DNA of 64,000 nt from Streptomyces caelestis (GTDB lineage: Bacteria; Actinomycetota; Actinomycetes; Streptomycetales; Streptomycetaceae). This document shows, one piece after another, positions 35,421 through 43,433 of this stretch (position 1 is its first letter; every line of letters begins with the position of its first letter). Position numbers and translations under genes: made by a program. Where the stretch lies: contig NZ_LGCN01000195.1 in NCBI RefSeq assembly GCF_001279005.1, positions 1 to 64,000 of the forward strand. Reading direction: 5' to 3'. The notes beneath the pieces are model-generated. The model ran no database searches and had not been told where the DNA came from. It worked only from the letters and a program-made list of their open reading frames with translations.

Positions 35421-35792
35421 TCACCGGCTCTCGAGACGTACGTGCAGTTCCTCCTCCTGGTCGCCGGGGACCGTGCTCAGGTCGTGCACCGTGAACAGGG
35501 AGTCCAGGGTCGTGCGGAACCGGTCGATCGCCCAGTAGCCGCCCTGCAGGTCGGCGTCGACCGACGAGGCCAGCCGGGCCTCGGGCCGGGCGCCCTCGTG
35601 CGCGTCGGCGACGTCGAAGGTGCCGAGCCACACCGTCGGGCGGGTCTCGGAGAACTCCTCCGGTACGTCGTCGGAGCACCGGTCGGACGTGAAGCACGCG
35701 CACAGCGTGTCGAACACGATCCGGGCGTCGTCCTTGCTGCATCCGCTGATCTCGACCGAGACGGATTCCGGGTGCGGTCGCTCGCTGCCCAT
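35421..35792 (-). CDS. Conserved-looking small cytoplasmic protein of unknown function
   Basis: The 123-residue protein is acidic, with no signal peptide or membrane helix. A Cys-rich patch (Gly-Cys-Ser-Lys, Leu-Cys-Ala-Cys-Phe, Arg-Cys-Ser, within residues 16-40) is followed by a Thr-Val-Trp-Leu-Gly-Thr-Phe-Asp-Val strand. The ATG at 35792 has AGAGGAG upstream and codon use is typical. I do not recognise a family; a small alpha-beta fold is likely. It lies upstream of fadH on the same strand but is separated from it by the PadR palindrome, so it probably has its own promoter. Confidence 0.7.
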   Translation of the reverse strand: MGSERPHPESVSVEISGCSKDDARIVFDTLCACFTSDRCSDDVPEEFSETRPTVWLGTFDVADAHEGARPEARLASSVDADLQGGYWAIDRFRTTLDSLFTVHDLSTVPGDQEEELHVRLESR

Positions 35793-36032
35793 CGTGATCG
35801 CTCCTCTCGTGGCCCACGCCGTCCCCGCCCCCACCCAGCAAAGCACCCCGCGTCGAAGAGCACTACTCGCGCACCGCTGCCGCGGTGACGGCTTCGCGAG
35901 GCGCTCGGCCCGATGGCGGGAGAAGCTGGCACCGGACGGCAGGAACGGCGGAAAATGGGCCTCGCGCGGTAGGACGAGGGAGGTCGGCGCGGTGCGGACG
36001 TGCCGTGGGAATCGGTGAAGGCGGGGCGTGCG

Positions 36033-38114
36033 ATGAATGCAGCGGGGTCACCCCCGGCCGACGGCGACGAGCCGGTGCGCGGGCCGGTGCGTCCCAGCGG
36101 GCTGCTCGACGTGCTGCGGGTGGCCTCGGTGGTGCTGGACGCCGAGGGGCGGATCGTGCTGTGGAGCCCCCAGGCCGAGGAGTTGTTCGGGTACGACGCC
36201 CAGGAGGCGCTGGGCCGGTACGCCGCCCGGATCATGGTGCACGAGCAGCACCTGGACCTCGTGGTGAAGCTGTTCGCCGACGTCATGCGCACCGGACGGA
36301 GCTGGGCCGGGGCCTTCCCCATCCGGCGCAAGGACGGCAGCACCCGGTTGGTGGAGTTCCGCAACATGCGGCTGCTGGACGACCGGGGGGACGTCTACGC
36401 CCTCGGTCTCGCGGTGGACCGGTCGACGGCGCGCCGGCTGGAACAGGACGTGGCCCTGTCCACCCGGATCGTCGCCCAGTCCCCCCTGGGACTGGCCGTG
36501 CTGGACAGCGGTCTGCGCTACGTCTCGGTGAATCCGGCGCTGGAGCGGATGAACGGCGTCCCGGCCGAGGAGCATCTGGGCCGCGGGGTCCGGGACGTGC
36601 TGCCGCTGCTGGACGCCGAGGCGTTCGAGGCCGCCGCGCGCGAGGTCCTCGACACCGGCCGGCCCGTCGTCGACCGGTCCATGACCGGCCGCACCCCGGC
36701 CGATCCGGACGAGGACCACGTCTGGTCGTACTCGCTGTACCGCCTGGAGAACGTGCTCGGCACGGTGCTGGGCGTGGCCGTGTCGGTGGTGGACGTCACC
36801 GAGCAGTACCGGGCGAACGCCGAGGCCGAGACCGCACGGCGGCGGCTCGCCGTGATCGCCGACGCCACCACCCGGATCGGCACCACCCTGGACCTGGAGC
36901 GTACGGCCGGCGAGCTCGCCGACGTGGCCGTGCCGGAGCTGGCCGACGCGGCGGCGGTGGATCTGCTGGACGCGGTGGTGCGGGGCCACCGCAGCATCCT
37001 CGGCCCCACCGAGCCGGCGGTGATCCGGGCGCTGGCGGTGCGCGGGGTGGACGCGGCCGAGGTGCTGGCGGCGGCCGACCCGCCGGGCCGGGTGACCCGG
37101 TACGCGCCGGACCGGCTGATCACCGAGTGCGTGCGCACCGGAACGCCGGTGATGGTGCCGCAGGTGAAGGACGAGGACCTGGCGCGGATCGCCCGCTCCC
37201 CGGAGGCGGCCGCGCTGCTGGCGCGGGCGGGTGTCCACTCGTACCTGGCCGTGCCGCTGATCGCGCGCGGGGAGGTGCTGGGCGCCCTCGACCTCATGCG
37301 CATGCGCAACCCGGCGCCGTTCGACGAGGACGATCTGCTGCTCGCGCGGGAGCTGGCCTCCCGCGCGGCCGTGCAGATCGACAACGCCCGCTGGTACCAG
37401 AACGCCCGTGACACCGCCCTCACCCTGCAGCGCAGTCTGCTGCCGAGCCACCCACCCGTCACGGGCGGCCTCGAGGTCGCCTCCCGCTACCAGCCGGCGG
37501 GCGCCACCAGCGAGGTCGGCGGCGACTGGTTCGACGTGATCCCGCTGGAGGACGGCAGGACGGCCCTCGTCGTGGGGGACGTGATGGGCAGCGGCATCCC
37601 CGCGGCGGCCGCCATGGGCCGGCTGCGCACGGCGACCCACACCCTCGCCTCCCTCGGCCTCGATCCGGCCGTCCTCCTGGAGCACCTGGACCGGATCACC
37701 GACGGCCTGGACCAGGCGATCGCCACCTGTGTCTACGCCGTCCACGATCCCCGCGAGCGGCGCTGCGCGATCGCCAACGCCGGGCACCTGCCGCCGGCCC
37801 GGGTGCGGGCCGGCCACGCCCCCGAACTGCTCGACCTGCCCACCGGCGTGCCGCTGGGGGTGGGCGGGGTCGCCTTCTCCACGACCACCGTCGAGCTGGA
37901 GCCGGGCGACCTGCTGGTGCTCTACACCGACGGTCTCGTCGAGACGCGCCGGGATCCGCTGGACGAGCGCCTGGACCGGCTGCTGGCCCTGCTGGACCAC
38001 CCCGGCGACTCCCTGGAGGAGGTCTGCGACCTGCTCCTGCGCACCCTGCACGAGCCCGACAACGTCGACGACGTGGCCCTGCTCATCGCCCGTGCGACGG
38101 CGCCGGCCCCCTGA
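36033..38114 (+). CDS. PAS-PAS-GAF sensor with SpoIIE-type PP2C phosphatase domain
   Basis: The 693-residue protein has two PAS domains (about 25-135 and 145-260), a GAF domain (about 270-440) and a C-terminal PPM/SpoIIE phosphatase (about 460-690). Metal-binding motifs visible in the latter are Gly-Gly-Asp-Trp-Phe-Asp, Gly-Asp-Val-Met-Gly-Ser-Gly, Ala-Asn-Ala-Gly-His and Asp-Asp-Val-Ala-Leu. Such proteins dephosphorylate STAS anti-anti-sigma factors in response to a signal; one STAS protein is encoded at 20772 but is not linked. The ATG at 36033 precedes the first PAS; a GTG at 36000 is possible and neither has an ideal ribosome site. Confidence 0.9.
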   Translation: MNAAGSPPADGDEPVRGPVRPSGLLDVLRVASVVLDAEGRIVLWSPQAEELFGYDAQEALGRYAARIMVHEQHLDLVVKLFADVMRTGRSWAGAFPIRRKDGSTRLVEFRNMRLLDDRGDVYALGLAVDRSTARRLEQDVALSTRIVAQSPLGLAVLDSGLRYVSVNPALERMNGVPAEEHLGRGVRDVLPLLDAEAFEAAAREVLDTGRPVVDRSMTGRTPADPDEDHVWSYSLYRLENVLGTVLGVAVSVVDVTEQYRANAEAETARRRLAVIADATTRIGTTLDLERTAGELADVAVPELADAAAVDLLDAVVRGHRSILGPTEPAVIRALAVRGVDAAEVLAAADPPGRVTRYAPDRLITECVRTGTPVMVPQVKDEDLARIARSPEAAALLARAGVHSYLAVPLIARGEVLGALDLMRMRNPAPFDEDDLLLARELASRAAVQIDNARWYQNARDTALTLQRSLLPSHPPVTGGLEVASRYQPAGATSEVGGDWFDVIPLEDGRTALVVGDVMGSGIPAAAAMGRLRTATHTLASLGLDPAVLLEHLDRITDGLDQAIATCVYAVHDPRERRCAIANAGHLPPARVRAGHAPELLDLPTGVPLGVGGVAFSTTTVELEPGDLLVLYTDGLVETRRDPLDERLDRLLALLDHPGDSLEEVCDLLLRTLHEPDNVDDVALLIARATAPAP

Positions 38115-38140
38115 GCGGTCCGCTCAGGGCGCCGGCGCCC
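38109..38140. terminator. Bidirectional terminator with a duplicated segment between convergent genes
   Basis: CCCTGAGC-GGTCC-GCTCAGGG (38109-38129) overlaps a second dyad GGGCGCC/GGCGCCC (38127-38140). A stretch of about 22 bases ending in CTGAGCGGTCC occurs twice with one change (about 38100-38121 and 38130-38151). It separates the convergent PP2C and methyltransferase genes. Confidence 0.6.
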
Positions 38141-38149
38141 TGAGCGGTC

Positions 38150-38956
38150 CTACGACGGTCGCACCCCGATCACGACATGGGCGTACCACTCGTCGGAGGC
38201 GGCCAGGCGGGTCCGCAGACCGGCGGCGGTGAAGGCGTCGACGGCGGCGGGGGCCTGCCGGCTGCTGGTCTCCACCAGCAGGCAGCCGCCCGGCGCGAGC
38301 CATCCGGGCGCCCCGGCGGCGACCCTGCGCAGCACGTCGAGGCCGTCCGCGCCGCCGTCGAGCGCGACCAGGGGCTCGTGGTCGCGGGCCTCCGGGGGCA
38401 GCAGGCCGATCTCGTCGCTGGGCACGTACGGCACATTGGCCGCGAGGATGTCGACGCGGCCCCGCAGCGTGCCGGGGAGCGCCTCGAACAGGTCGCCGGT
38501 GTGGACCCGTCCGCCGAGCGCGGCGACGTTGCGGCGGGCGCAGCGCACGGCGGCCGGGTCGATGTCGGCGGCGTGCAGTTCGACCGCGCCGAGGGCGGCG
38601 GCCAGGGCCGCGCCGACGGCGCCGGAGCCGCAGCACAGGTCCACGACGACGGACGCGTCCGGCGCCTGGGCGATCGCCTGTTCGACGAGGAACTCGGTGC
38701 GGCGGCGGGGCACGAAGACACCGGGTTCCACGCTGACGCGCCGGCCGTGGAACTCGGCCCAGCCGACGACGAGTTCGAGGGGCAGTCCGGCCGCCCGGCG
38801 CTCGACCATCGGGGCGATGTCCTGGGGGGTGGGCGCGGCGGCGAGGATCAACTCGGCCTCGTCCTCGGCGAAGACGCAACCGGCGGCGCGGAGGGCGGTC
38901 ACGACGGCGTCCCGGGACGGGGACGGCGGGACGGCGGAGGGGGACGGGAACGGCAT
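38150..38956 (-). CDS. HemK/PrmC-like class I methyltransferase with an altered NPPY motif
   Basis: A 268-residue protein with an N-terminal helical domain and a Rossmann SAM-binding domain: Val-Asp-Leu-Cys-Cys-Gly-Ser-Gly-Ala-Val-Gly at about 105-115 and Ala-Asp-Ile-Asp at 130-133. Where PrmC/HemK enzymes have Asn-Pro-Pro-Tyr, which binds the target glutamine, this protein has Asn-Val-Pro-Tyr (174-177). The upstream Phe-Val-Pro-Arg-Arg-Arg-Thr-Glu segment is retained. It is therefore a PrmC paralogue whose glutamine or other substrate may differ. The ATG at 38956 is chosen; a TTG at 38965 is also possible. A leader ORF and hairpin lie 50-120 bp upstream. Confidence 0.8.
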   Translation of the reverse strand: MPFPSPSAVPPSPSRDAVVTALRAAGCVFAEDEAELILAAAPTPQDIAPMVERRAAGLPLELVVGWAEFHGRRVSVEPGVFVPRRRTEFLVEQAIAQAPDASVVVDLCCGSGAVGAALAAALGAVELHAADIDPAAVRCARRNVAALGGRVHTGDLFEALPGTLRGRVDILAANVPYVPSDEIGLLPPEARDHEPLVALDGGADGLDVLRRVAAGAPGWLAPGGCLLVETSSRQAPAAVDAFTAAGLRTRLAASDEWYAHVVIGVRPS

Positions 38957-39008
38957 GTGCGGCAAGAGCCTGAGCCTTTCGGGAGCCGAAGGGCGCTCTC
39001 GCGGTCAC

Positions 39009-39077
39009 CTACTGCCGGTGGTCCGCGTCGCTTCGAGGTGAGAGCACCCGACCTGACACAGCGGTAATGGGTCTCAC
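39009..39077 (-). CDS. Putative 22-residue leader peptide upstream of the methyltransferase gene
   Basis: On the leftward strand a GTG at 39075-39077, embedded in AGGAGGTGAG, opens a frame reading MRPITAVSGRVL and ending in a TAG at 39009-39011 after 22 codons. The ribosome site overlaps the start, so initiation is uncertain; a later GTG in the same frame is possible. The sequence lies inside and beyond the hairpin 39035-39080, the arrangement expected for a translational or transcriptional attenuator. Not recognised from a named family. Confidence 0.3.
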   Translation of the reverse strand: MRPITAVSGRVLSPRSDADHRQ

Positions 39078-39080
39078 CTC
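39035..39080 (-). promoter_or_regulatory. Leader hairpin that would hide an AGGAGG site
   Basis: On the transcript strand GAGGTGAGA pairs perfectly with TCTCACCTC (9 bp) around a 28-base loop. The 5' arm contains most of an AGGAGG ribosome site. This is a candidate cis-regulatory RNA for the methyltransferase 80 bp downstream. Confidence 0.4.
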
Positions 39081-39456
39081 CTGGATGTCCTACGGCTGGA
39101 GGGGGTCGCAGCCGGACGGCCACATTACCCGACGATCACCGCCGCCGTACGGTGCTTTCGGAATCCGGGACCGCGGAGGGGGGTGCGCACGGGCGCACGC
39201 GGCCGGGGCCGGAGGGCCGGCCGGCGCGGAGTGACGGTCTTCGCCCGCCGCGCCCGCGCGCCGGCCGGGCGTACGCGCCCCGAGCCGGCCCCGGCTGTCG
39301 TGCACACCGCTCGGGCGGCCGGCGACGAGCGGCGGTCGTCGGGCCGTCGCCCCGGTCGCCCCCTGCGCGCCGGACGGGCCGGCGGTGAGCCGCCGGGCGA
39401 ACCGGAGCGCCGCGACGCGTGGTCCGGCTCCCGCGCGGACCGGCCCCCGGGGACCG

Positions 39457-39483
39457 TGACCGGCCTGACCGGCCTGACCGGCC
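39457..39483. repeat. Three perfect copies of a 9-mer
   Basis: TGACCGGCC occurs three times head to tail, about 85 bp upstream of the molybdoenzyme start. It could be a binding-site array or simple slippage. Confidence 0.6.
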
Positions 39484-39566
39484 CGGCGCCGCGTCGGCCG
39501 CGGACACCCCGTACGGTTGGGCACGGAAACGCTTGAGCACCAGTCGCAACGGAAATCGCCGATCAC

Positions 39567-40164
<598 letters not shown>

Positions 40165-40172
<8 letters not shown>

Positions 40173-40962
40173 GCGGACGACACCGATGACACGGACATCA
40201 CCGGGCGCGCCGGAGCGCTTCGCCCCGCCGACGCGGTTCGCGGTGCCCGGACGGATCGGCGTGAGCGAGCGGACCGCGTCCGTGTGGCGGACGGCGACCC
40301 TGACGGAGATCCGCCGCGAGACCCCGCGGGCGACGACCTTCCGGTTCGCGGTGCCCGGCTGGCCGGGGCACGTGCCCGGCCAGCACCTGCTGCTGCGGCT
40401 GACCGCCGAGGACGGCTACGTGGCCCAGCGCCACTACTCGATCGCGTCGGCGCCGGACGACTCCGGGCACCTCGAGCTGACGCTGGACCGTGTCGAGGGC
40501 GGCGAGGTCTCGGGCTGGTTCCACACGGTGGCCCGCCCCGGCGACCGGGTCGAGCTGCGCGGCCCGCTCAGCGGCTTCTTCGCCTGGCCGGGCGACCGGC
40601 CCGCGCTGCTGGTGGGCGCCGGCTCCGGTGTGGTCCCGCTGATGTCGATGGTGCGGCACCACCGGGCCCGGGACATGAGACTGCCGCTGCGGCTGCTGGT
40701 GTCGGCGCGCGGGCCCGAGGACCTGATCTACGCACGTGAGTACGGCGCGGAGACCACTCCGGTGTTCACGCGCAGCGCCCCGGAGGGTGTGCCCGTGGGA
40801 CGTATGGCGGCCGCACATGTGGTGCCGCTCCTGGCGAAGCAGCCTCCTGGTGGGTGGGAGGCCTATGTATGCGGCTCCAACTCCTTTGCGGAGCACGCCT
40901 CCAGGCTGTTGGTGGCGGCCGGTCAGCCCGTGGAGCGGATCCGTATCGAGCGCTTCGGCTGA
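40165..40962 (+). CDS. FAD/NAD(P)-binding ferredoxin reductase-like oxidoreductase
   Basis: The 265-residue protein has an FNR-type module: an FAD barrel (about 40-150) with Arg-His-Tyr-Ser-Ile-Ala-Ser at about 92-98, and a NAD(P) domain (about 150-265) beginning Leu-Leu-Val-Gly-Ala-Gly-Ser-Gly-Val-Val-Pro and ending Tyr-Val-Cys-Gly-Ser-Asn-Ser-Phe-Ala. There is no C-terminal 2Fe-2S domain, so it passes electrons straight on, presumably to the overlapping molybdoenzyme. An Arg/Pro-rich N-terminal extension precedes the barrel. The start overlaps the upstream stop region. Confidence 0.9.
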
Positions 40963-41341
40963 CCGGGGCGCCCCGCTCGTCCGGTCCTGGACGCCGCCGT
41001 GCCGACGACGGCCCGCCACCCGGGCTCCGTCGTCGAGCGGTTCCGGGACCTGCCCGCCGGCCGGCGTGAGCACGGCGTCCTGGACGAGGACGCCGCCCGG
41101 TTCCCCCCGGCTGCGTCACACGGCCCCGAACCGTCCGGGCCGCTGCGGCTGCCGCGCCACCGTCCCGGCGGACGGGGCGCGCGCACCGCGCATCCCGGAC
41201 ACGGTCGGGCTCGGCGACGGGGAGGGTGCGGAGAACCGACCGCGGCCGCCGGGACGGCGGTCCCGGACCGCCCGCGCCCCGGCCGAGGACTCGTCGTGGC
41301 GCCGCGGGCGGTTCCCCTGGCGGGCCGCGGGCCCGGCGGGG
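40963..41341. other. 379-bp gap after the flavin reductase gene
   Basis: A frame from about 40998 begins with plausible composition (TTARHPGSVVERFRDLPAGR) but degenerates into Arg/Gly-rich sequence and has no ribosome site. It could be a remnant; I do not call a gene. Confidence 0.4.
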
Positions 41342-41917
41342 TCAGCGGGTCAGGGCGACGAGGGTGGCGTCCAGGTCGGTGGCCGCGGGCCGGTTGTGGG
41401 GGAGCTTGGCGAGGATCTTGGCCATGCCGCAGGTGTCGGTCAGGGCGGAGAAGACCAGGCCGCCGGCGACGCCCGCGGACAGCAGGCGCGCCGCGCTCCG
41501 GCGCTGTCCGGCCAGGAGACCGGCCAGGACCAGGGACCCGGCGGCGAGGCGGACCTGGCGCTCCATCGCCCAGGGGGCGCGAGCACCGGCCGGACGGTGG
41601 GTGTCGTGGCCGAGCCGGGTCCATGCGGTGGTGCCGCCGGTGAGGGTGGCGGCGGGGACGCCCTGCTCGGCCAGGCGCCGGCAGGCGGTGGCGGAGCGGG
41701 CGCCGGAGGCGCACACGACGAGGAGGTCGCCACGGCCGGCGACGGTCCTCAGGGCGGGCAGGGCCGCGTCCAGGTGGTCGAGGGGGACGTTGTGGGCGCC
41801 GGGCAGGTGACCGGAGGCGTATTCGCCGGGGGTGCGGACGTCGATGACGGTCAGCTCGTGGAGACGGGCGTGGGCCTGCTCGGCGGTGAGGGCCGTGAGG
41901 GTGGTGCTGGATGCCAC
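41342..41917 (-). CDS. YgaP-like rhodanese with C-terminal membrane helices
   Basis: The 191-residue protein joins a rhodanese domain (about 5-110), with catalytic Cys69 in Val-Val-Cys-Ala-Ser-Gly-Ala-Arg-Ser, to a DUF2892-type pair of short hydrophobic helices (about 122-165). E. coli YgaP has this layout and moves sulfane sulfur at the membrane. The GTG at 41917 follows AAAGGAAAA. An inverted repeat resembling CstR operators (41960-41977) lies between it and the divergent degenerate CstR-like gene. It belongs to the sulfur-handling island that continues to 44798. Confidence 0.9.
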   Translation of the reverse strand: MASSTTLTALTAEQAHARLHELTVIDVRTPGEYASGHLPGAHNVPLDHLDAALPALRTVAGRGDLLVVCASGARSATACRRLAEQGVPAATLTGGTTAWTRLGHDTHRPAGARAPWAMERQVRLAAGSLVLAGLLAGQRRSAARLLSAGVAGGLVFSALTDTCGMAKILAKLPHNRPAATDLDATLVALTR

Positions 41918-41959
41918 GGAGGATTTTCCTTTGCTCTGTTGGGGTTACCCCTTCGGCAG

Positions 41960-41977
41960 GATACCGGAGGGGGTATC
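41960..41977. promoter_or_regulatory. Candidate CstR/CsoR-family operator between ygaP-like and cstR-like genes
   Basis: GATACC-GGAGGG-GGTATC: perfect 6-bp arms with a six-base centre, 18 bp in all, the same length as the site at 44858-44875. GGGGTTACCCC at 41940-41950 is a second small dyad. CstR and CsoR bind G-tract dyads flanked by TAT. Identity is inferred. Confidence 0.6.
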
Positions 41978-41995
41978 CCGACGGGAAAGTGCGCG

Positions 41996-42277
41996 GTGGT
42001 GGGGCCGGCGACGGCGGCCCCGGAGCCGAAGAGCGTGCTCGACCGGCTGCGCCGGGCGCGGGGCCGGATCGCGGGGATCATCAGGACGATCGAGGAGGGG
42101 CGGGACCGCGAGGACGTGATCACGCGGCTCGCCCCGGTCCCCCGGGCGCTGGACCGGGCCGGTTTCGCGGTCATCGCGACGGGGCTGCGGCACCGCATGG
42201 CCCAGGAGGGGCAGGTGGACGGCGACCGGGACCGGGTGCGCGCCCGGCCGGAGAAGCTGTTCCTGTCGCGGGTCCGA
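41996..42277 (+). pseudogene. Degenerate CstR/CsoR-like persulfide-sensing repressor without its cysteines
   Basis: The frame reads the CsoR/CstR helical core: RLRRARGRIAGIIRTIEEGRD, LDRAGFAVIATGL and EKLFLS align with the family. Both sensing cysteines are replaced by Arg (GRD-R-ED where CstR has GRD-C-ED, and GLRH-R-M where CstR has Cys), each codon being CGC, one transition from TGC. After EKLFLS, where the family normally stops, the frame runs on through CGA without a stop for over 600 bases, into the antisense of tauE. The GTG start at 41996 or 41999 and the upstream operator are retained. It may be a dead gene or a redox-blind repressor. Confidence 0.6.
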
Positions 42278-42297
42278 GCACCGGCCCGGGTGGCGTC

Positions 42298-43047
42298 TCA
42301 TGTCACCGCGTCGGCGAGCATGAAGGCGGCCACGGCCAGCAGGAGGATCGCGAAGACGCGTTGCAGGCGGGGTCCGGAGACCTTCGCGGCGAGGCGTTTG
42401 CCGTCCCAGGCGCCCAGGACGGCGGCGGCGATGAAGGGGCCGACGACCGTCCAGTCGAGGGAGACGGCGGCGCTCGAGCGGGTGGCGAGCGAGGCCAGGG
42501 AGTTGGCCGTGATGACCAGCAGGCTGGTGCCGACGGCGGCCCGCATCTCGAAGGCCAGGACGGTGACCAGGGCGGGCACGGCCAGGAAGCCGCCGCCCAC
42601 GCCCAGCAGCCCGGTCAGCGCGCCCAGCCCCGCGCCGGCCCCGGCGGCCCGGCCGGGCCGCACCGCGCGGCCCTCGGCCCCGGCCGGGGCGGCGGGCTTG
42701 AGCATCCTCAGCGCGGCCAGGGCCGCGACGAGCGCGAAGGCGAGGGTGAGGACGGCCTGGGGCAGGTGTGCGGCGGCTGCTCCCGCCAGCGCGGCCGGCA
42801 GCAGGCCCGCCGCGGCGAACGCCGCCCCCGCCCTCCAGCGCACGTGCCCGGCCCGGGCGTGGGCGTACAGGGCGGTCAGCGAGGTCACGGTGACGATGAC
42901 GAGGCTCGCGGTGGTGGCCGCGGCGGGAGTGAAACCGAGCAGGTAGATCAGGGCGGGGACGGCCAGGACACTGCCGCCGCCACCCAGCGCGCCGAGCGCC
43001 AGACCGACCACGGCCCCCGCCACCAGGGCCAGGACCAGCGCGCTCAC
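42298..43047 (-). CDS. TauE/SafE family sulfite/sulfur-compound exporter
   Basis: A 249-residue polytopic protein with about eight helices and the two family repeats, Gly-Ala-Leu-Gly-Gly-Gly-Gly-Ser-Val-Leu-Ala-Val-Pro near residue 20 and Gly-Leu-Leu-Gly-Val-Gly-Gly-Gly-Phe-Leu-Ala-Val-Pro near 160. TauE/SafE permeases move sulfite or other sulfur anions. The GTG at 43047 overlaps the rhodanese stop (GTGA), so the two are coupled, with the persulfide dioxygenase gene upstream. A likely role is export of sulfite or thiosulfate made during sulfide detoxification. Confidence 0.92.
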   Translation of the reverse strand: MSALVLALVAGAVVGLALGALGGGGSVLAVPALIYLLGFTPAAATTASLVIVTVTSLTALYAHARAGHVRWRAGAAFAAAGLLPAALAGAAAAHLPQAVLTLAFALVAALAALRMLKPAAPAGAEGRAVRPGRAAGAGAGLGALTGLLGVGGGFLAVPALVTVLAFEMRAAVGTSLLVITANSLASLATRSSAAVSLDWTVVGPFIAAAVLGAWDGKRLAAKVSGPRLQRVFAILLLAVAAFMLADAVT

Positions 43048-43403
43048 GCGATCCGACCGCCCTGCCCGCGCTCGTCGACGACCGGCAGGCCGGCCTTCGC
43101 CCAGGCGTTCATGCCGCCGGTGACGTCGACGGCGTCCACGCCGCGGGAGGCCAAGAGCTTGGCGGCCTGCTGCGAGCGGTGCCCGGAGCGGCAGATCGCC
43201 ACCACCGGCCGGCCCTGGGCGTCCGGCGGCAGGGCGGCTCCGGCCAGCAGCCGGGTCAGGGGCAGGTGGACGGCGCCGGGCACGTGCCCGGCCTTCCACT
43301 CCGGTGCTTCACGGACGTCGAGCAGCACGGCGGTGCCGTCGTCGGTGCGGGTGCGGGCCTGGTCGGGGGTGAGGCGGCCGGTGCCGCGACGGAAGAGGAA
43401 CAT
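43044..43403 (-). CDS. Single-domain rhodanese (sulfurtransferase)
   Basis: A 119-residue rhodanese with active-site Cys71 in the loop Cys-Arg-Ser-Gly-His-Arg and the Asp-Val-Arg-Glu and Gly-His-Val-Pro-Gly-Ala motifs upstream. It transfers sulfane sulfur, probably from persulfide products of the neighbouring CstB-like enzyme to a thiol acceptor. It lies 30 bp downstream of that gene and overlaps tauE by four bases. Confidence 0.93.
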   Translation of the reverse strand: MFLFRRGTGRLTPDQARTRTDDGTAVLLDVREAPEWKAGHVPGAVHLPLTRLLAGAALPPDAQGRPVVAICRSGHRSQQAAKLLASRGVDAVDVTGGMNAWAKAGLPVVDERGQGGRIA

Positions 43404-43433
43404 GGCGGTGCCTTCACTGGGTGAGTGGGTGGT

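Larger units (their letters stand above)
38957..39566. other. 610-bp divergent region between the methyltransferase and molybdoenzyme genes
   Basis: It contains a possible leader peptide and hairpin for the leftward methyltransferase (39009-39080) and three perfect copies of the 9-mer TGACCGGCC at 39457-39483. The promoter of the rightward molybdoenzyme gene probably lies at about 39505-39560. No other gene seen. Confidence 0.5.

Noticed and set aside
40998..41340. Plus frame after the flavin reductase (TTARHPGSVVERFRDLPAGR)
   Set aside because: No ribosome site and composition decays after about 50 codons; not supported as a gene.
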